A DNA stretch of 64,000 bases from Comamonadaceae bacterium (GTDB taxonomy: Bacteria; Pseudomonadota; Gammaproteobacteria; Burkholderiales; Burkholderiaceae_C): NCBI GenBank assembly GCA_947373185.1, contig CANBWP010000009.1, forward strand, positions 28,551-92,550, in the 5' to 3' direction. Position 1 is the stretch's first letter. Every line of letters begins with the position of its first letter. A model generated the notes under the pieces. It was not told the origin of the DNA. It worked only from the letters and a program-made list of their open reading frames with translations, and ran no database searches. Of this stretch, positions 43,350-53,163 are shown piece by piece. The position numbers and the translations under genes were made by a program.

Positions 43350-44312
43350 TTATTTGGGGCCACGCTTGGCGCGTGGATGCGCCGCGTCATAGGCTTTGGC
43401 CAAATGCTGAAAATCCAAGCGGGTGTAAACCTGGGTGGTGCTGATGTTGGCGTGCCCCAGCAACTCTTGCACAGCCCGCAAATCGCTGCTCGATTGCAGC
43501 ACATGGCTGGCAAATGAATGCCGCAGCATGTGCGGATGCACGGGCGTTGCCAATCCGGCCAAGAGGCTGCGCCGTTTCAAACGTTGCCAAACCGATTGCG
43601 CAGTTAAGCGCGTGCCGTGTCGCCCTGGAAACAAAGCCAAAGCGGCGTCCGACAAACCTGGGGCAGATTGCGTCAGCATGCCCACCGCTTGACTGCGCAA
43701 AGGCAACCAAGCCTCCAGGGCCTTGATGGCCGCCTGACCTAGAGGCACCGTTCTGCGCTTGCCGCCCTTGCCCTGCACCATGACCTCGGCACCCTGTAAA
43801 TCGATCCAACCTCGGCCTTTGTGGGCTGCTTCTGAGCTGGCCACCACATCCAAACCCGTCAGCTCCGCCACACGCAAGCCGCAGCCGTACAGCAACTCCA
43901 CCATGGCTGCGTCACGCGCCTCTAACCATGGGTCATCGGCTTCTTCGGTGTGCTCTGCCAATTGCACCGCCTCATCGACCCCCAAAGCTTTGGGCAAGGG
44001 TTTAGACACTTTGGGTGCACGCACCCCTTCTACAGGGTTGTGCGCCATGAGGTTTTCACGGGCCAGCCAATGGTAGAAGCCGCGCCAGCCCGACAAAATG
44101 AGGGCAATGCCGCGGCCCGTTCGGCCGCCGCTGTGCATTTGAGCCACCCAACGCCGTACATGCTGGGTTTGAACTTGGGCCAAATCCACCTTGGCCTCTT
44201 CGGCCAAGCTGGCGAGTTTTTGCAAGTCGAGCGAATACAGCGTGGTGGTTCGCTCAGCCAGGCGTTTTTCAAAACGCACGTGATCAAGATAACGAGCGAC
44301 GCGCTCGTCCAT
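43350..44312 (-). CDS. xerC: Tyrosine recombinase XerC
   Basis: LLYGCGLRVAELTGL; HPHMLRHSFASHVLQSSSDLRAVQELLGHANISTTQVYTRLD. Confidence 0.94.
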   Translation of the reverse strand: MDERVARYLDHVRFEKRLAERTTTLYSLDLQKLASLAEEAKVDLAQVQTQHVRRWVAQMHSGGRTGRGIALILSGWRGFYHWLARENLMAHNPVEGVRAPKVSKPLPKALGVDEAVQLAEHTEEADDPWLEARDAAMVELLYGCGLRVAELTGLDVVASSEAAHKGRGWIDLQGAEVMVQGKGGKRRTVPLGQAAIKALEAWLPLRSQAVGMLTQSAPGLSDAALALFPGRHGTRLTAQSVWQRLKRRSLLAGLATPVHPHMLRHSFASHVLQSSSDLRAVQELLGHANISTTQVYTRLDFQHLAKAYDAAHPRAKRGPK

Positions 44313-44322
44313 GGCGAAAGCC

Positions 44323-45018
44323 TCAGTCCTTGCTAGGCAACAAAGCCGACAAGGCCGCGCTGCACAATTCGGCCAAGTGCTCTAAAAAGTCGGTGCCCAT
44401 GCCGCTGTGAAAACGCTGCGCATCGGGCGAGGCCAACACCAACAAACCGAAGGGTGCTTGGTCTTTGCCCAAGCGCAAAGGCAACAAAGCCACAGAAGCG
44501 GCTTGCGCTGGTTCTTGCAGCCACTGCACAGCCTCCACGCCCGAGGTGGCACCCACAAACGGAGCGGCATAGCTGACCGCAGCTTGCTTCACCTCATCGC
44601 TGACGTTTTGGCTGTAAGCCGCATCGGCAAAGGCTTCAGAGACACCCCACAAACGCAGCGCCACTTGCGGCACCTGAAAACGCGACTCAATGTTTTTCAA
44701 AGCAGACGGCACGCGCTCGGCCGCGGGGGTTTGCAACAACTCGCACGCCCACTTTTGCAACTTCTCGGTCATGATCATGTTCTCGTTGCCATGGCGAATC
44801 ATGTCCATGATGCGCATTTCAAGTGCCCGAATTTTGTCGCGCAGCATTTGCGCTTGGCGCTCTTGCAAACTCACAGAGCGGTGGTTGTCGGGGCTGAGCA
44901 ATTGCACCGTGGCCAAGAGCTGTGCATGGCGTTCAAAAAAGTCAGGCGTGTTGGCTAAAAAATCAGCGATGTCATCTTCGGTGATGGGGTTCATCGGATT
45001 GATGGGTGTGGGTGTCAT
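44323..45018 (-). CDS. DUF484 family protein
   Basis: Domain order FLANTPDFFERHAQLL...VSLQERQAQMLRDKIRALE; between dapF and xerC. Confidence 0.88.
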   Translation of the reverse strand: MTPTPINPMNPITEDDIADFLANTPDFFERHAQLLATVQLLSPDNHRSVSLQERQAQMLRDKIRALEMRIMDMIRHGNENMIMTEKLQKWACELLQTPAAERVPSALKNIESRFQVPQVALRLWGVSEAFADAAYSQNVSDEVKQAAVSYAAPFVGATSGVEAVQWLQEPAQAASVALLPLRLGKDQAPFGLLVLASPDAQRFHSGMGTDFLEHLAELCSAALSALLPSKD

Positions 45019-45032
45019 GCCTGTCTTTCAAT

Positions 45033-45923
45033 TCAAGGTAAATCAGGGACTTCAATGTCCCCTTCAAACACAGAGGTGGCCGGCCCCGTCATCAGCACCG
45101 GCTGCGACAGGTCGCTCAAGGCAGCGCCTTGCCATTCGATGGTCAACACACCCCCATGGGTTTGCACATCCACTTGGGGGTTGAGCCTGCCCATGCGAAT
45201 GCCCGCGACCACAGCGGCACATGCGCCGGTGCCGCAGGCCAGGGTTTCGCCAGCACCCCGCTCAAACACCCGCAACTTCACAAGATCGCGATTCACAATT
45301 TGCAAAAACCCGACATTGACACGGTTGGGAAATGCCGGGTGGTGTTCAATCAAGGGGCCTTGCGTGAGGACGGGGGCCGTCTCAACTTGGTCCACCACCA
45401 GCACTGCGTGGGGGTTGCCCATGGACACCACGGCAACCTGAGCCACCGAATTCTGCCCCGCTTCCCTCAATGGCAGCTGCCAAACTTCGCAAGCATTCAC
45501 CAGGCTGTGTTGCAGGCCTTCAGGCTTGAAGGGCACCTTGGGCAAATCCAAAATGGGCGCCCCCATGTTGACGGTGACGCGGCCATCGGCGTTCATGTGC
45601 AATTCAATTTCGCCTTGCTGCACTTTGACCCGTATACGGTCTTTGACGGTCAAGCCTTTGTCGCGCACATAGCGCACAAAACAGCGCGCCCCATTGCCGC
45701 AATGCTCAACTTCGCCACCATCGGCGTTGTGAATCACGTATTCAAAGTCCAGTGATGCATTGGGGGCTGGTCGAACGCTCAGGATTTGATCGGCGCCCAC
45801 GCCAAAGTGGCGGTCTGCCAAAAAACGGTATTGCGCCGTGGACAGATTCAAGCGGCCACGCGTTTCGTCGAGCACCACAAAATCGTTGCCCGCCCCTTGC
45901 ATTTTTGTAAAGCGAATTCGCAT
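45033..45923 (-). CDS. dapF: Diaminopimelate epimerase
   Basis: [40 protein letters not shown]. Confidence 0.97.
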   Translation of the reverse strand: MRIRFTKMQGAGNDFVVLDETRGRLNLSTAQYRFLADRHFGVGADQILSVRPAPNASLDFEYVIHNADGGEVEHCGNGARCFVRYVRDKGLTVKDRIRVKVQQGEIELHMNADGRVTVNMGAPILDLPKVPFKPEGLQHSLVNACEVWQLPLREAGQNSVAQVAVVSMGNPHAVLVVDQVETAPVLTQGPLIEHHPAFPNRVNVGFLQIVNRDLVKLRVFERGAGETLACGTGACAAVVAGIRMGRLNPQVDVQTHGGVLTIEWQGAALSDLSQPVLMTGPATSVFEGDIEVPDLP

Positions 45924-45991
45924 GGCCGAATTATCCTCGGTTCGGGACGCAGTTTGCACAAGCCTTCAGACTAGGGCCGATAATCTCTCCC

Positions 45992-47632
45992 ATGGTCCGA
46001 CCTCACCAACTTCTTCATCCTCAACGCGAGCCTGCCCAGCCTCGACCTGCAGCCACCGTATTGCTGCTGCGCGATGGCGCGCAGGGCATCGAAGTGCTCA
46101 TGACTCGCCGCGCCTTGACAGCCAGTTTTGCACCGGGTGCTTTTGTCTTTCCGGGTGGCGGCATTGACGACCTTGACGCCGCCTCCCATGCCCAAGCATC
46201 TCGGCGCCCCACGCAAACTGACTTGCACCTCACGCAGGCCATTGCCGCCATTCGCGAAAGCTTTGAAGAACTGGGCATTTTGCTGGCCTATCGTTCAGAC
46301 CAACACATGGCCACGGGCGACGACATTGCCAAGCTTGACCGAAGCCAGCCCTTTGCAGCGCAGTGCCAAGCACAGCAACTCAAGTTGGCCGCCGATCAGG
46401 TGTTTGTGTTGGCGCAGTGGACCACCGATCGCGATTTGGCCAAGCGCTTTGAGGTGCCATTTTTGGTGGCCAGAATGCCGGCAAACCAAACCCCCGTGGC
46501 CGATGAGTCGGAACAATTCGAGCCCGTGTGGGTGCAGCCTGCAGAGGCCCTGAAGCGCCACGAAGCAGGCGATTTCTTCATCATCTTCCCCACCATTCGC
46601 ACGCTACAGCGGCTTCAAGCTTTTGACACAGTGCAAGCGGTGTTGGACGCCTGTGCTGTCAGCGATGAACCCTTGTGGACCAGCTGCCCGCGTGCAGGCT
46701 GGTTGGCCGGTCAGGTCGAGCGTTACATGGAGCACGAGCCGCCCTTTGGCGAGCTGGCCCTCACCAGCCCCGACGGTCAAATCGTGCACCACCTTGATTG
46801 GCAGTCAGACCATCCGGTGGCGCTTTTGAAAAACGTGCAGCGGTTGACGGCACCCAACCCGGGCGTCATGACAGGCCCTGGCACCAACACCTACTGGGTG
46901 GGCGACCCCCATGGCGGCTACATCGTGATCGACCCCGGCCCTGCCGACCCCGATCATTTGGAGAAAATTTGGCGAGCGACCAGCGGTCAAATTCGCATGA
47001 TTGTGTGCACCCACTCACACCCGGATCACTCACCTGGGGCCAAGCCTTTGCAGGCCCTGTGCGCCAGTTCCAGCGGCCAAAGACCCCCCGTCTTAGGCTT
47101 GCCATCTGCCAGCACCGCCAATGCGCAAAGTCAATTCACACCCGATCGCGCGCTGGCCCATGGCGAACTATTGCAAGTCGGCGAACACAGCCTCAAAGTG
47201 CTGCACACCCCTGGCCATGCTGCCAACCATGTCTGCCTGGCTTTGCTAGAAGACGGCTTGCTGTTCTCGGGCGACCATGTGTTGAACGGCAGCACCACCG
47301 TGGTCAACCCGCCCGATGGCAACATGAACGATTACCTCGACGCATTGGACTTGCTGGCCGCAGCGTGCCAAACCCATGGCCTTGATTTCATTCTGCCTGC
47401 GCACGGCTACGTCTTGGGGTTTGCGGCACAAGCCATTGCCCAACTCAAAGCCCATCGTTTGAAACGTGAGGCCAAAGTCTTGGCCGCCATGCGGGCCTTG
47501 CCGCATGGCACCCTCGAAGAATGGGTGGCCCATGCGTATGACGATGTGCATGCCCGCTTGTGGCCTGTGGCCGCTCGCTCCCTGCAAGCCCACGTCGACC
47601 GCATTCAATCGATGCCGCCTGGCAACCACTGA
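45992..47632 (+). CDS. Nudix hydrolase - metallo-beta-lactamase fold fusion protein
   Basis: N-term GAFVFPGGGIDDLD...AIRESFEELGILL; C-term CTHSHPDHSPGA plus downstream His/Asp motifs. Confidence 0.87.
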   Translation: MVRPHQLLHPQREPAQPRPAATVLLLRDGAQGIEVLMTRRALTASFAPGAFVFPGGGIDDLDAASHAQASRRPTQTDLHLTQAIAAIRESFEELGILLAYRSDQHMATGDDIAKLDRSQPFAAQCQAQQLKLAADQVFVLAQWTTDRDLAKRFEVPFLVARMPANQTPVADESEQFEPVWVQPAEALKRHEAGDFFIIFPTIRTLQRLQAFDTVQAVLDACAVSDEPLWTSCPRAGWLAGQVERYMEHEPPFGELALTSPDGQIVHHLDWQSDHPVALLKNVQRLTAPNPGVMTGPGTNTYWVGDPHGGYIVIDPGPADPDHLEKIWRATSGQIRMIVCTHSHPDHSPGAKPLQALCASSSGQRPPVLGLPSASTANAQSQFTPDRALAHGELLQVGEHSLKVLHTPGHAANHVCLALLEDGLLFSGDHVLNGSTTVVNPPDGNMNDYLDALDLLAAACQTHGLDFILPAHGYVLGFAAQAIAQLKAHRLKREAKVLAAMRALPHGTLEEWVAHAYDDVHARLWPVAARSLQAHVDRIQSMPPGNH

Positions 47633-47680
47633 TTGGCCCCCAGGCACCTCCTGACCCCATTTTCCAAAGAATTGCATTGA

Positions 47681-48430
47681 ATGACTGAACCCCAAGCTGC
47701 GCCAAGAAGCGCCTCCGAACGCGCAGAAGGCATTCGATTGTCCAAGCGCGTGGCCGAAATTTTGAAATGCTCACGCAGTGAAGCAGAGCAAGTCATTGTG
47801 GGCGGCTGGGTCAAGGTCAACAACAAGGTGGTGGACGAGCCCGCCCACCGCGTGTCCAATGAGCACATTGACATTCACAGCACCGCGCAGCGCGGCAAAG
47901 TGCCCTTGCTCACGGTCATTTTGCACAAAACAGCAGGACAGAGCTGTTTGCCCCACCTGAAAGCCAATGTGTGGACCAGCTTCACGCCTGAGTGGCGGTC
48001 CAAGCAAGACCGTTCGGGCATCACCCTGACGCCGCGACTGCAAAAAATATTGCAATGCGCCGCCGCCTTGGAAGATGCCGCCACGGGCTTGGTCGTCTTG
48101 TCGGAAGACCCCAGCATGCTGCGCAAACTTCAAGACGATCGCTCCCCGCTAGAGCACGAATTGCTGGCCGAGGTGCACGGCAGCGTCAGCGATGAACAAC
48201 TGCGCGCCATGAACCCCATGGGCCTGAAAACCAGCATCAACAGCGAAAACCCCAGCAAAACGGGCTTGCGCATGGCCTTCAAGGGCTATCAGCCAGGTTA
48301 CGCAGCAGGGGTGATAGAACACGCCGGCCTTCAGTTGGTGGGGCTCAAACGCAGCCGCATGGGCCGCGTCCTCCTGGCCCCCTTGGCGCCGGGTCAGTGG
48401 CGAGCCTTGATGCCCTATGAAAGATTCTGA
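47681..48430 (+). CDS. S4-domain RNA pseudouridine synthase (RsuA/RluB/RluF type)
   Basis: S4 segment IRLSKRVAEILKCSRSEAEQVIVGGWVKVNNKVV; C-terminal RsuA-type region. Confidence 0.8.
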   Translation: MTEPQAAPRSASERAEGIRLSKRVAEILKCSRSEAEQVIVGGWVKVNNKVVDEPAHRVSNEHIDIHSTAQRGKVPLLTVILHKTAGQSCLPHLKANVWTSFTPEWRSKQDRSGITLTPRLQKILQCAAALEDAATGLVVLSEDPSMLRKLQDDRSPLEHELLAEVHGSVSDEQLRAMNPMGLKTSINSENPSKTGLRMAFKGYQPGYAAGVIEHAGLQLVGLKRSRMGRVLLAPLAPGQWRALMPYERF

Positions 48431-48497
48431 AAAAACAGCTTTTAGGGCATTTTTGCGACATTCCCTGTCAATTAGCCCTTGAAATTCATGAGGTCAC

Positions 48498-48509
48498 CCT
48501 CAATTGAGG
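48498..48509. promoter_or_regulatory. Perfect palindrome CCTCAATTGAGG upstream of the Rrf2 gene (possible operator)
   Basis: Overlaps possible -35 TTGAGG, 17 nt from possible -10 TACGCT. Confidence 0.45.
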
Positions 48510-48570
48510 TGTTATGTTTGAGAAAATACGCTCACATTTGATTCGCCGCTTGCGCTGAAAGGAAACCACC

Positions 48571-49098
48571 ATGCGTTTGAGCACCAAAAGTCGTTTTGCC
48601 GTCACGGCCATGATCGATGTCGCCTTGCGCGAAGATCGAGGCCCCGTCTCGCTCTCGGCCATCAGCGAACGTCACCAAATTTCCCTCTCCTACCTGGAGC
48701 AACTGTTCAGCAAATTGCGCCAACACCAACTGGTGGAAAGCACCCGCGGTCCTGGCGGTGGTTATTCTTTGGCTCGCAATGCCGAAAAAATCACCATGGC
48801 CGACATCGTCAGTGCCGTTGACAGCCCTTCCGAGTCTGAAGACGCCACCAATGCAGAAGGCAGCACTTGGATGAGCAGCGAGTTGTGGGCCAGTCTGAAC
48901 GAGAAGATGTTGGCCCATTTGCAGTCCATCAGCTTGCGTCAACTGGTGGCAGAGCAGCGCGCCAAAGGCGTCACTGTGGAGCCGGCCCCCTCTGTGGTCA
49001 AGCGCGGCGTATTTGCCAAGCCCAAAAGTCAGCCCGTCAAACTGAACGTGCCCAACTCGGTGTTTGCGTTGGCAGCCAGCTTGGTGCCGACGCGCTGA
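48571..49098 (+). CDS. IscR-like Rrf2-family transcriptional regulator lacking all cysteines
   Basis: MRLSTKSRFAVTAMIDVAL...ISLSYLEQLFSKLRQHQLVESTRGPGGGYSLAR; no Cys in 175 aa. Confidence 0.88.
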   Translation: MRLSTKSRFAVTAMIDVALREDRGPVSLSAISERHQISLSYLEQLFSKLRQHQLVESTRGPGGGYSLARNAEKITMADIVSAVDSPSESEDATNAEGSTWMSSELWASLNEKMLAHLQSISLRQLVAEQRAKGVTVEPAPSVVKRGVFAKPKSQPVKLNVPNSVFALAASLVPTR

Positions 49099-49102
49099 AA
49101 AA

Positions 49103-49465
49103 GTGTGAAGCCCGCCGATAAGCCGGATTCTGTGCATTGAAGTTGCCCTCAATGTGACCGCCATTACTCTGGGCCGAGGGTTGCCCACTCGGCTCGGTGC
49201 TACCTACCCGCACACTCTCCGGAACCAGATCAACGTGTGCCTATTTGGTATTGCTGCGCGTAGAGATTGCCCGTTTCACCCGAACTGAATCGGCTCGTCT
49301 CTGTTGCTCTAATCCTCACCTTGGTGCCTTGCGGCCTTTCGGTGGAGAGGTGTTACCTCCTACGCTGTCCTGTGCAGTCCGGACGTTCCTCCAGTGCGGC
49401 CTTTCGGCCCATTGCTTGCGCAATGGCATTGCTGCTTGCACCAGCGACGGTCTGGCGAGCTTCAC
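49103..49465 (-). ncRNA. rnpB: RNase P RNA (bacterial type A)
   Basis: Minus strand: 5' GAAGCTCGCCAGACCGTCGC, GGAGGAACGTCCGGACTGCACAGG, AGAGCAACAGAGA, CCAAATAGG, 3' ATCCGGCTTATCGGCGGGCTTC pairing with the 5' end. Confidence 0.93.
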
Positions 49466-49574
49466 CCCCGCATTATCGCCCTTTGGCATTAACTTATGCT
49501 GAAATTGGCAGAACAAGTAGGTCAAAATGCATTTCAACGCATTTGAACTCGACCAACCCACAAGGACCAAGACC

Positions 49575-50492
49575 ATGAAAGCTCACAACGTCTTACAGAC
49601 CATTGGCAACACGCCCCACATTCGCATCAACAAACTGTTTGGCGCCAATGCCAATGTGTGGATCAAATCCGAGCGCAGCAACCCCGGCGGTTCGGTGAAA
49701 GACCGCATTGCCTTGGCCATGGTGGAAGATGCTGAAAAATCAGGCGCCCTCAAACCTGGCGGCACCATCATTGAGCCCACCTCGGGCAACACCGGCATTG
49801 GCTTGGCCATGGTGGCGGCCGTCAAGGGCTACAAATTGGTCTTGGTCATGCCCGACAGCATGTCCATTGAGCGCCGCCGCTTGATGCTGGCCTACGGCGC
49901 CAGCTTTGACCTGACCCCCCGCGAAAAAGGCATGAAGGGATCGATTGCACGCGCCGAAGAATTGGTGGCCAGTACCCCCGGCGCTTGGATGCCTCAGCAG
50001 TTTGAAAATCCGGCCAACATCGATGTGCACGTTCGCACCACGGCCCAAGAAATCTTGGCCGATTTCCCAGAGGGCATTGATGCCATCATCACAGGTGTTG
50101 GCACCGGTGGCCACTTGACCGGCACCGCCAAAGTGCTGAAAGCCAAATTCCCCAATCTCAAAGTGTTTGCCGTCGAGCCCACCGCATCGCCTGTGATCTC
50201 TGGCGGCGCACCGGCACCCCACCCCATTCAAGGCATTGGCGCTGGCTTCATTCCTAAAAATCTGGACACCAGCTTGCTCGACGGTGTGATTCAAGTGGAA
50301 GCCGAAGACGCCCGCGAATACGCACGCCGCTCTGCCCGCGAAGAAGGTTTGTTGGTGGGCATTTCTTCAGGCGCCACCTTGGCCGCCATTGCCCAAAAAT
50401 TGAAAGAGCTGCCCGCCGGCGCCACCGTGCTGGGCTTTAACTACGACACTGGCGAGCGTTACTTGTCGATTGAAGGCTTCTTGCCAAACTGA
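49575..50492 (+). CDS. cysK: Cysteine synthase (O-acetylserine sulfhydrylase, CysK type)
   Basis: [56 protein letters not shown]. Confidence 0.93.
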   Translation: MKAHNVLQTIGNTPHIRINKLFGANANVWIKSERSNPGGSVKDRIALAMVEDAEKSGALKPGGTIIEPTSGNTGIGLAMVAAVKGYKLVLVMPDSMSIERRRLMLAYGASFDLTPREKGMKGSIARAEELVASTPGAWMPQQFENPANIDVHVRTTAQEILADFPEGIDAIITGVGTGGHLTGTAKVLKAKFPNLKVFAVEPTASPVISGGAPAPHPIQGIGAGFIPKNLDTSLLDGVIQVEAEDAREYARRSAREEGLLVGISSGATLAAIAQKLKELPAGATVLGFNYDTGERYLSIEGFLPN

Positions 50493-50502
50493 ATATCAGA
50501 GC

Positions 50503-50543
50503 CGCCAGATGCAAAGCAGGGTTTCCTTGCTTGGCATCTGGCG
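50503..50543. repeat. Strong inverted repeat downstream of cysK
   Basis: CGCCAGATGC ... GCATCTGGCG perfect 10-bp arms with further internal pairing; no T-tract. Confidence 0.6.
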
Positions 50544-50593
50544 CGATAATTGGCGGGTCTGCTTGATAACCACAAGCCCAACTACCGACAGCC

Positions 50594-52408
50594 ATGATTC
50601 GAATCTCAGAACTCAAACTGCCCTTGACCGCATTGCCGGTGGAAGTGCGCCGCGCCGCAGATGCGCCGTCTGAAACCGACGAAGACCGCATTCCGCCCCC
50701 TCACCCCGAATCAGCGCTGCGCCAACTGGCCGCAAAAGCACTGGACATCGATGTGTTGGCGATTGACCAACTGCAAGTGTTCAAACGCAGCTTCGACGCA
50801 CGCAAAGCCGATTTGTTGGCCGTGTTCATTGTCGACATCACCTTGAAAGATCCCGCAGCTGAGGACTCGCTGCTCAAGCAGTTTTCTGGCAACCCTCACA
50901 TTCAAGCCACGCCGAACATGACTTGGCAGGCGCCTTGCCATGCACCCGCCCATTTTGGCGAACAAGAGGGCGAGCGCCCTGTGGTGGTGGGCTTTGGACC
51001 TTGCGGCATTTTTGCAGCCTTGAGCTTGGCGCAAATGGGCTTCAAGCCCATCGTCATTGAACGCGGCAGTCCCGTGCGTCAGCGCACCAAAGACACCTGG
51101 GGCTTGTGGCGCAAACAAACACTCAACCCCGAAAGCAATGTGCAGTTTGGTGAAGGCGGCGCCGGCACTTTTTCTGACGGCAAGCTCTACAGCCAAATCA
51201 AAGACCCGCGCCATTTGGGTCGCAAGGTGATGAACGAGTTTGTGCAAGCGGGTGCGCCTAGCGACATTTTGTTTGCGGCGCATCCCCACATCGGCACGTT
51301 CAAATTGGTCAAGGTGGTGGAAAACTTGCGAGAGCAAATCATTGCCATGGGCGGCGAAGTGCGTTTTGAACAACGCGTGGTTGACATCGACATTCAAACC
51401 ACCGCGCAGGGCCGACAAGTCACCGGCCTGCACATGGAAGACCGCAACACGGGCGAGCGTTCACACTTGGCCACCCAGCATGTGGTGCTGGCTTTGGGCC
51501 ACAGCTCGCGCGACACCTTCACCTTGTTGTACGAGCGCGGCGTTTACATGGAAGCCAAAGCCTTCTCGGTAGGCGTGCGCATTGAACATCCGCAAAGTGT
51601 GATCGATGCAGCGCGTTGGGGACGTCATGCGGGCCATCCTTTGCTGGGTGCCGCCGATTACAAATTGGTCCACCACGCACAAAACGGTCGTGCGGTTTAC
51701 AGCTTTTGCATGTGCCCCGGCGGCACGGTGGTGGCCGCCACCAGCGAGCCAGGCCGCGTGGTGACCAACGGCATGAGCCAATACTCGCGCAACGAGCGCA
51801 ACGCGAATGCGGGCATGGTGGTGGCCATCGAACCTTCAGACTATCCATTGGATGTTGCTGCATGGCAAGCCGCATTTGGCCAAGCCGATGGTTTGAAATG
51901 GGCTCTGCAAGCGCAAACGATGGCGCAGCAATCGCCCAAGGCGTATCACCCGCTGTCGGGCATTGTGTTTCAACGTCTGTTGGAATCTAAAGCCTTTGTG
52001 GCAGGCGGTGAAAACTACACCGCGCCCGGTCAATTGGTCGGCGACTTCTTGGCAGCGCGGGCGTCCAAAGATTTTGGTGCGGTGCAGCCTTCCTACAAAC
52101 CGGGCGTGAGCTTAGGCGATTTGTCACAAGTGCTGCCCGCATTTGCCGTGCAAGCCATGCGTGAAGCGCTGCCGGTGTTTGGCCGCAAGATCAAAGGCTA
52201 CGACATGCAAGATGCCGTGCTGACGGGCGTCGAAACACGCACGTCTTCGCCTCTCAAAATGACGCGTAACGACAACTTCCAAAGTTTAAACACACTGGGG
52301 CTTTACCCCGCAGGTGAAGGCGCCAGTTATGCCGGCGGTATTTTGTCGGCAGGCGTCGATGGCATCAAAGTGGCCGAAGCTTTGGCCCTCAACATTCTGG
52401 AGGCTTAA
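50594..52408 (+). CDS. NAD(P)/FAD-dependent oxidoreductase (uncharacterised FAD-dependent dehydrogenase family)
   Basis: VVVGFGPCGIFAALSLAQMGFKPIVIERG dinucleotide-binding motif; GEGGAGTFSDGKLYS. Confidence 0.88.
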   Translation: MIRISELKLPLTALPVEVRRAADAPSETDEDRIPPPHPESALRQLAAKALDIDVLAIDQLQVFKRSFDARKADLLAVFIVDITLKDPAAEDSLLKQFSGNPHIQATPNMTWQAPCHAPAHFGEQEGERPVVVGFGPCGIFAALSLAQMGFKPIVIERGSPVRQRTKDTWGLWRKQTLNPESNVQFGEGGAGTFSDGKLYSQIKDPRHLGRKVMNEFVQAGAPSDILFAAHPHIGTFKLVKVVENLREQIIAMGGEVRFEQRVVDIDIQTTAQGRQVTGLHMEDRNTGERSHLATQHVVLALGHSSRDTFTLLYERGVYMEAKAFSVGVRIEHPQSVIDAARWGRHAGHPLLGAADYKLVHHAQNGRAVYSFCMCPGGTVVAATSEPGRVVTNGMSQYSRNERNANAGMVVAIEPSDYPLDVAAWQAAFGQADGLKWALQAQTMAQQSPKAYHPLSGIVFQRLLESKAFVAGGENYTAPGQLVGDFLAARASKDFGAVQPSYKPGVSLGDLSQVLPAFAVQAMREALPVFGRKIKGYDMQDAVLTGVETRTSSPLKMTRNDNFQSLNTLGLYPAGEGASYAGGILSAGVDGIKVAEALALNILEA

Positions 52409-52412
52409 AGCC

Positions 52413-53159
52413 ATGCCACATTTTGCGCGTCAACGCGGGCACCACGTTGTGGTCTTTTTATTCAGCTTGCTGAGCATGGGTTGGGCGCATGCGCAAGGCG
52501 CGCCGACCGATCCTGAATGGGCTTTCAAACTCACACCTTCTTGGTATGCCACACACCATGAAACCCAAGCAGCCGATGTCAACCTCCGAGGCAACTTAGG
52601 CCAGCACACCACCTGGGTGGGCCAATATGTGCGGGGCAATGAATTCCAACAAACGCGATTTGGCTATGAGTACAACGCCAACTTCGCGTGGGGTCAAATG
52701 GTGCCCTCGCTGCAAATCGCCTCCAAAGGTTTTGTGGGCGGCTCCCTGAATTTTCAAATCGGCGGCGCCAATTACCTGCTCACGGGTTTGGGTCGAACCA
52801 ATTTGAAAGATTATTACAACTTGACCTTTGACCCCAACGATTCTTATGTGATTGGCGTGGGCAGCAAGGCCATCCCAGGCCACGTCTTCAATCTCTTCAG
52901 TGTGCGCGATAATCGCCTCCACACAGGCCAAACCGTGACGCACGGCATGTGGCGCTGGCAAATCAATGACGCACAGCGTCTGGTCACAGACTTTTCACGC
53001 AAGACGGGTAGGCTGACCGCCGATGCCCCCCCTGTGCAAGGCAACGCTTTGTCTGTGACCTATGACATTGGCAACCATTTCTTCCGGGTGGCCAAAGAAC
53101 AAAAAGTCAATTTCACCGACCACGATCAACATCGAATTTCAGCAGGCTTTCGCTTTTAA
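52413..53159 (+). CDS. Putative outer-membrane beta-barrel protein of unknown function
   Basis: Signal-peptide-like N-terminus (LSMGWAHAQG), alternating beta-strand pattern, C-terminal ...ISAGFRF ending in Phe. Confidence 0.65.
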   Translation: MPHFARQRGHHVVVFLFSLLSMGWAHAQGAPTDPEWAFKLTPSWYATHHETQAADVNLRGNLGQHTTWVGQYVRGNEFQQTRFGYEYNANFAWGQMVPSLQIASKGFVGGSLNFQIGGANYLLTGLGRTNLKDYYNLTFDPNDSYVIGVGSKAIPGHVFNLFSVRDNRLHTGQTVTHGMWRWQINDAQRLVTDFSRKTGRLTADAPPVQGNALSVTYDIGNHFFRVAKEQKVNFTDHDQHRISAGFRF

Positions 53160-53163
53160 AACC

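Noticed and set aside
49197-49578. ORFs of about 86-103 aa on both strands across 49.2-49.6 kb
   Set aside because: They lie within rnpB on the minus strand, whose RNase P signature sequences explain the region.
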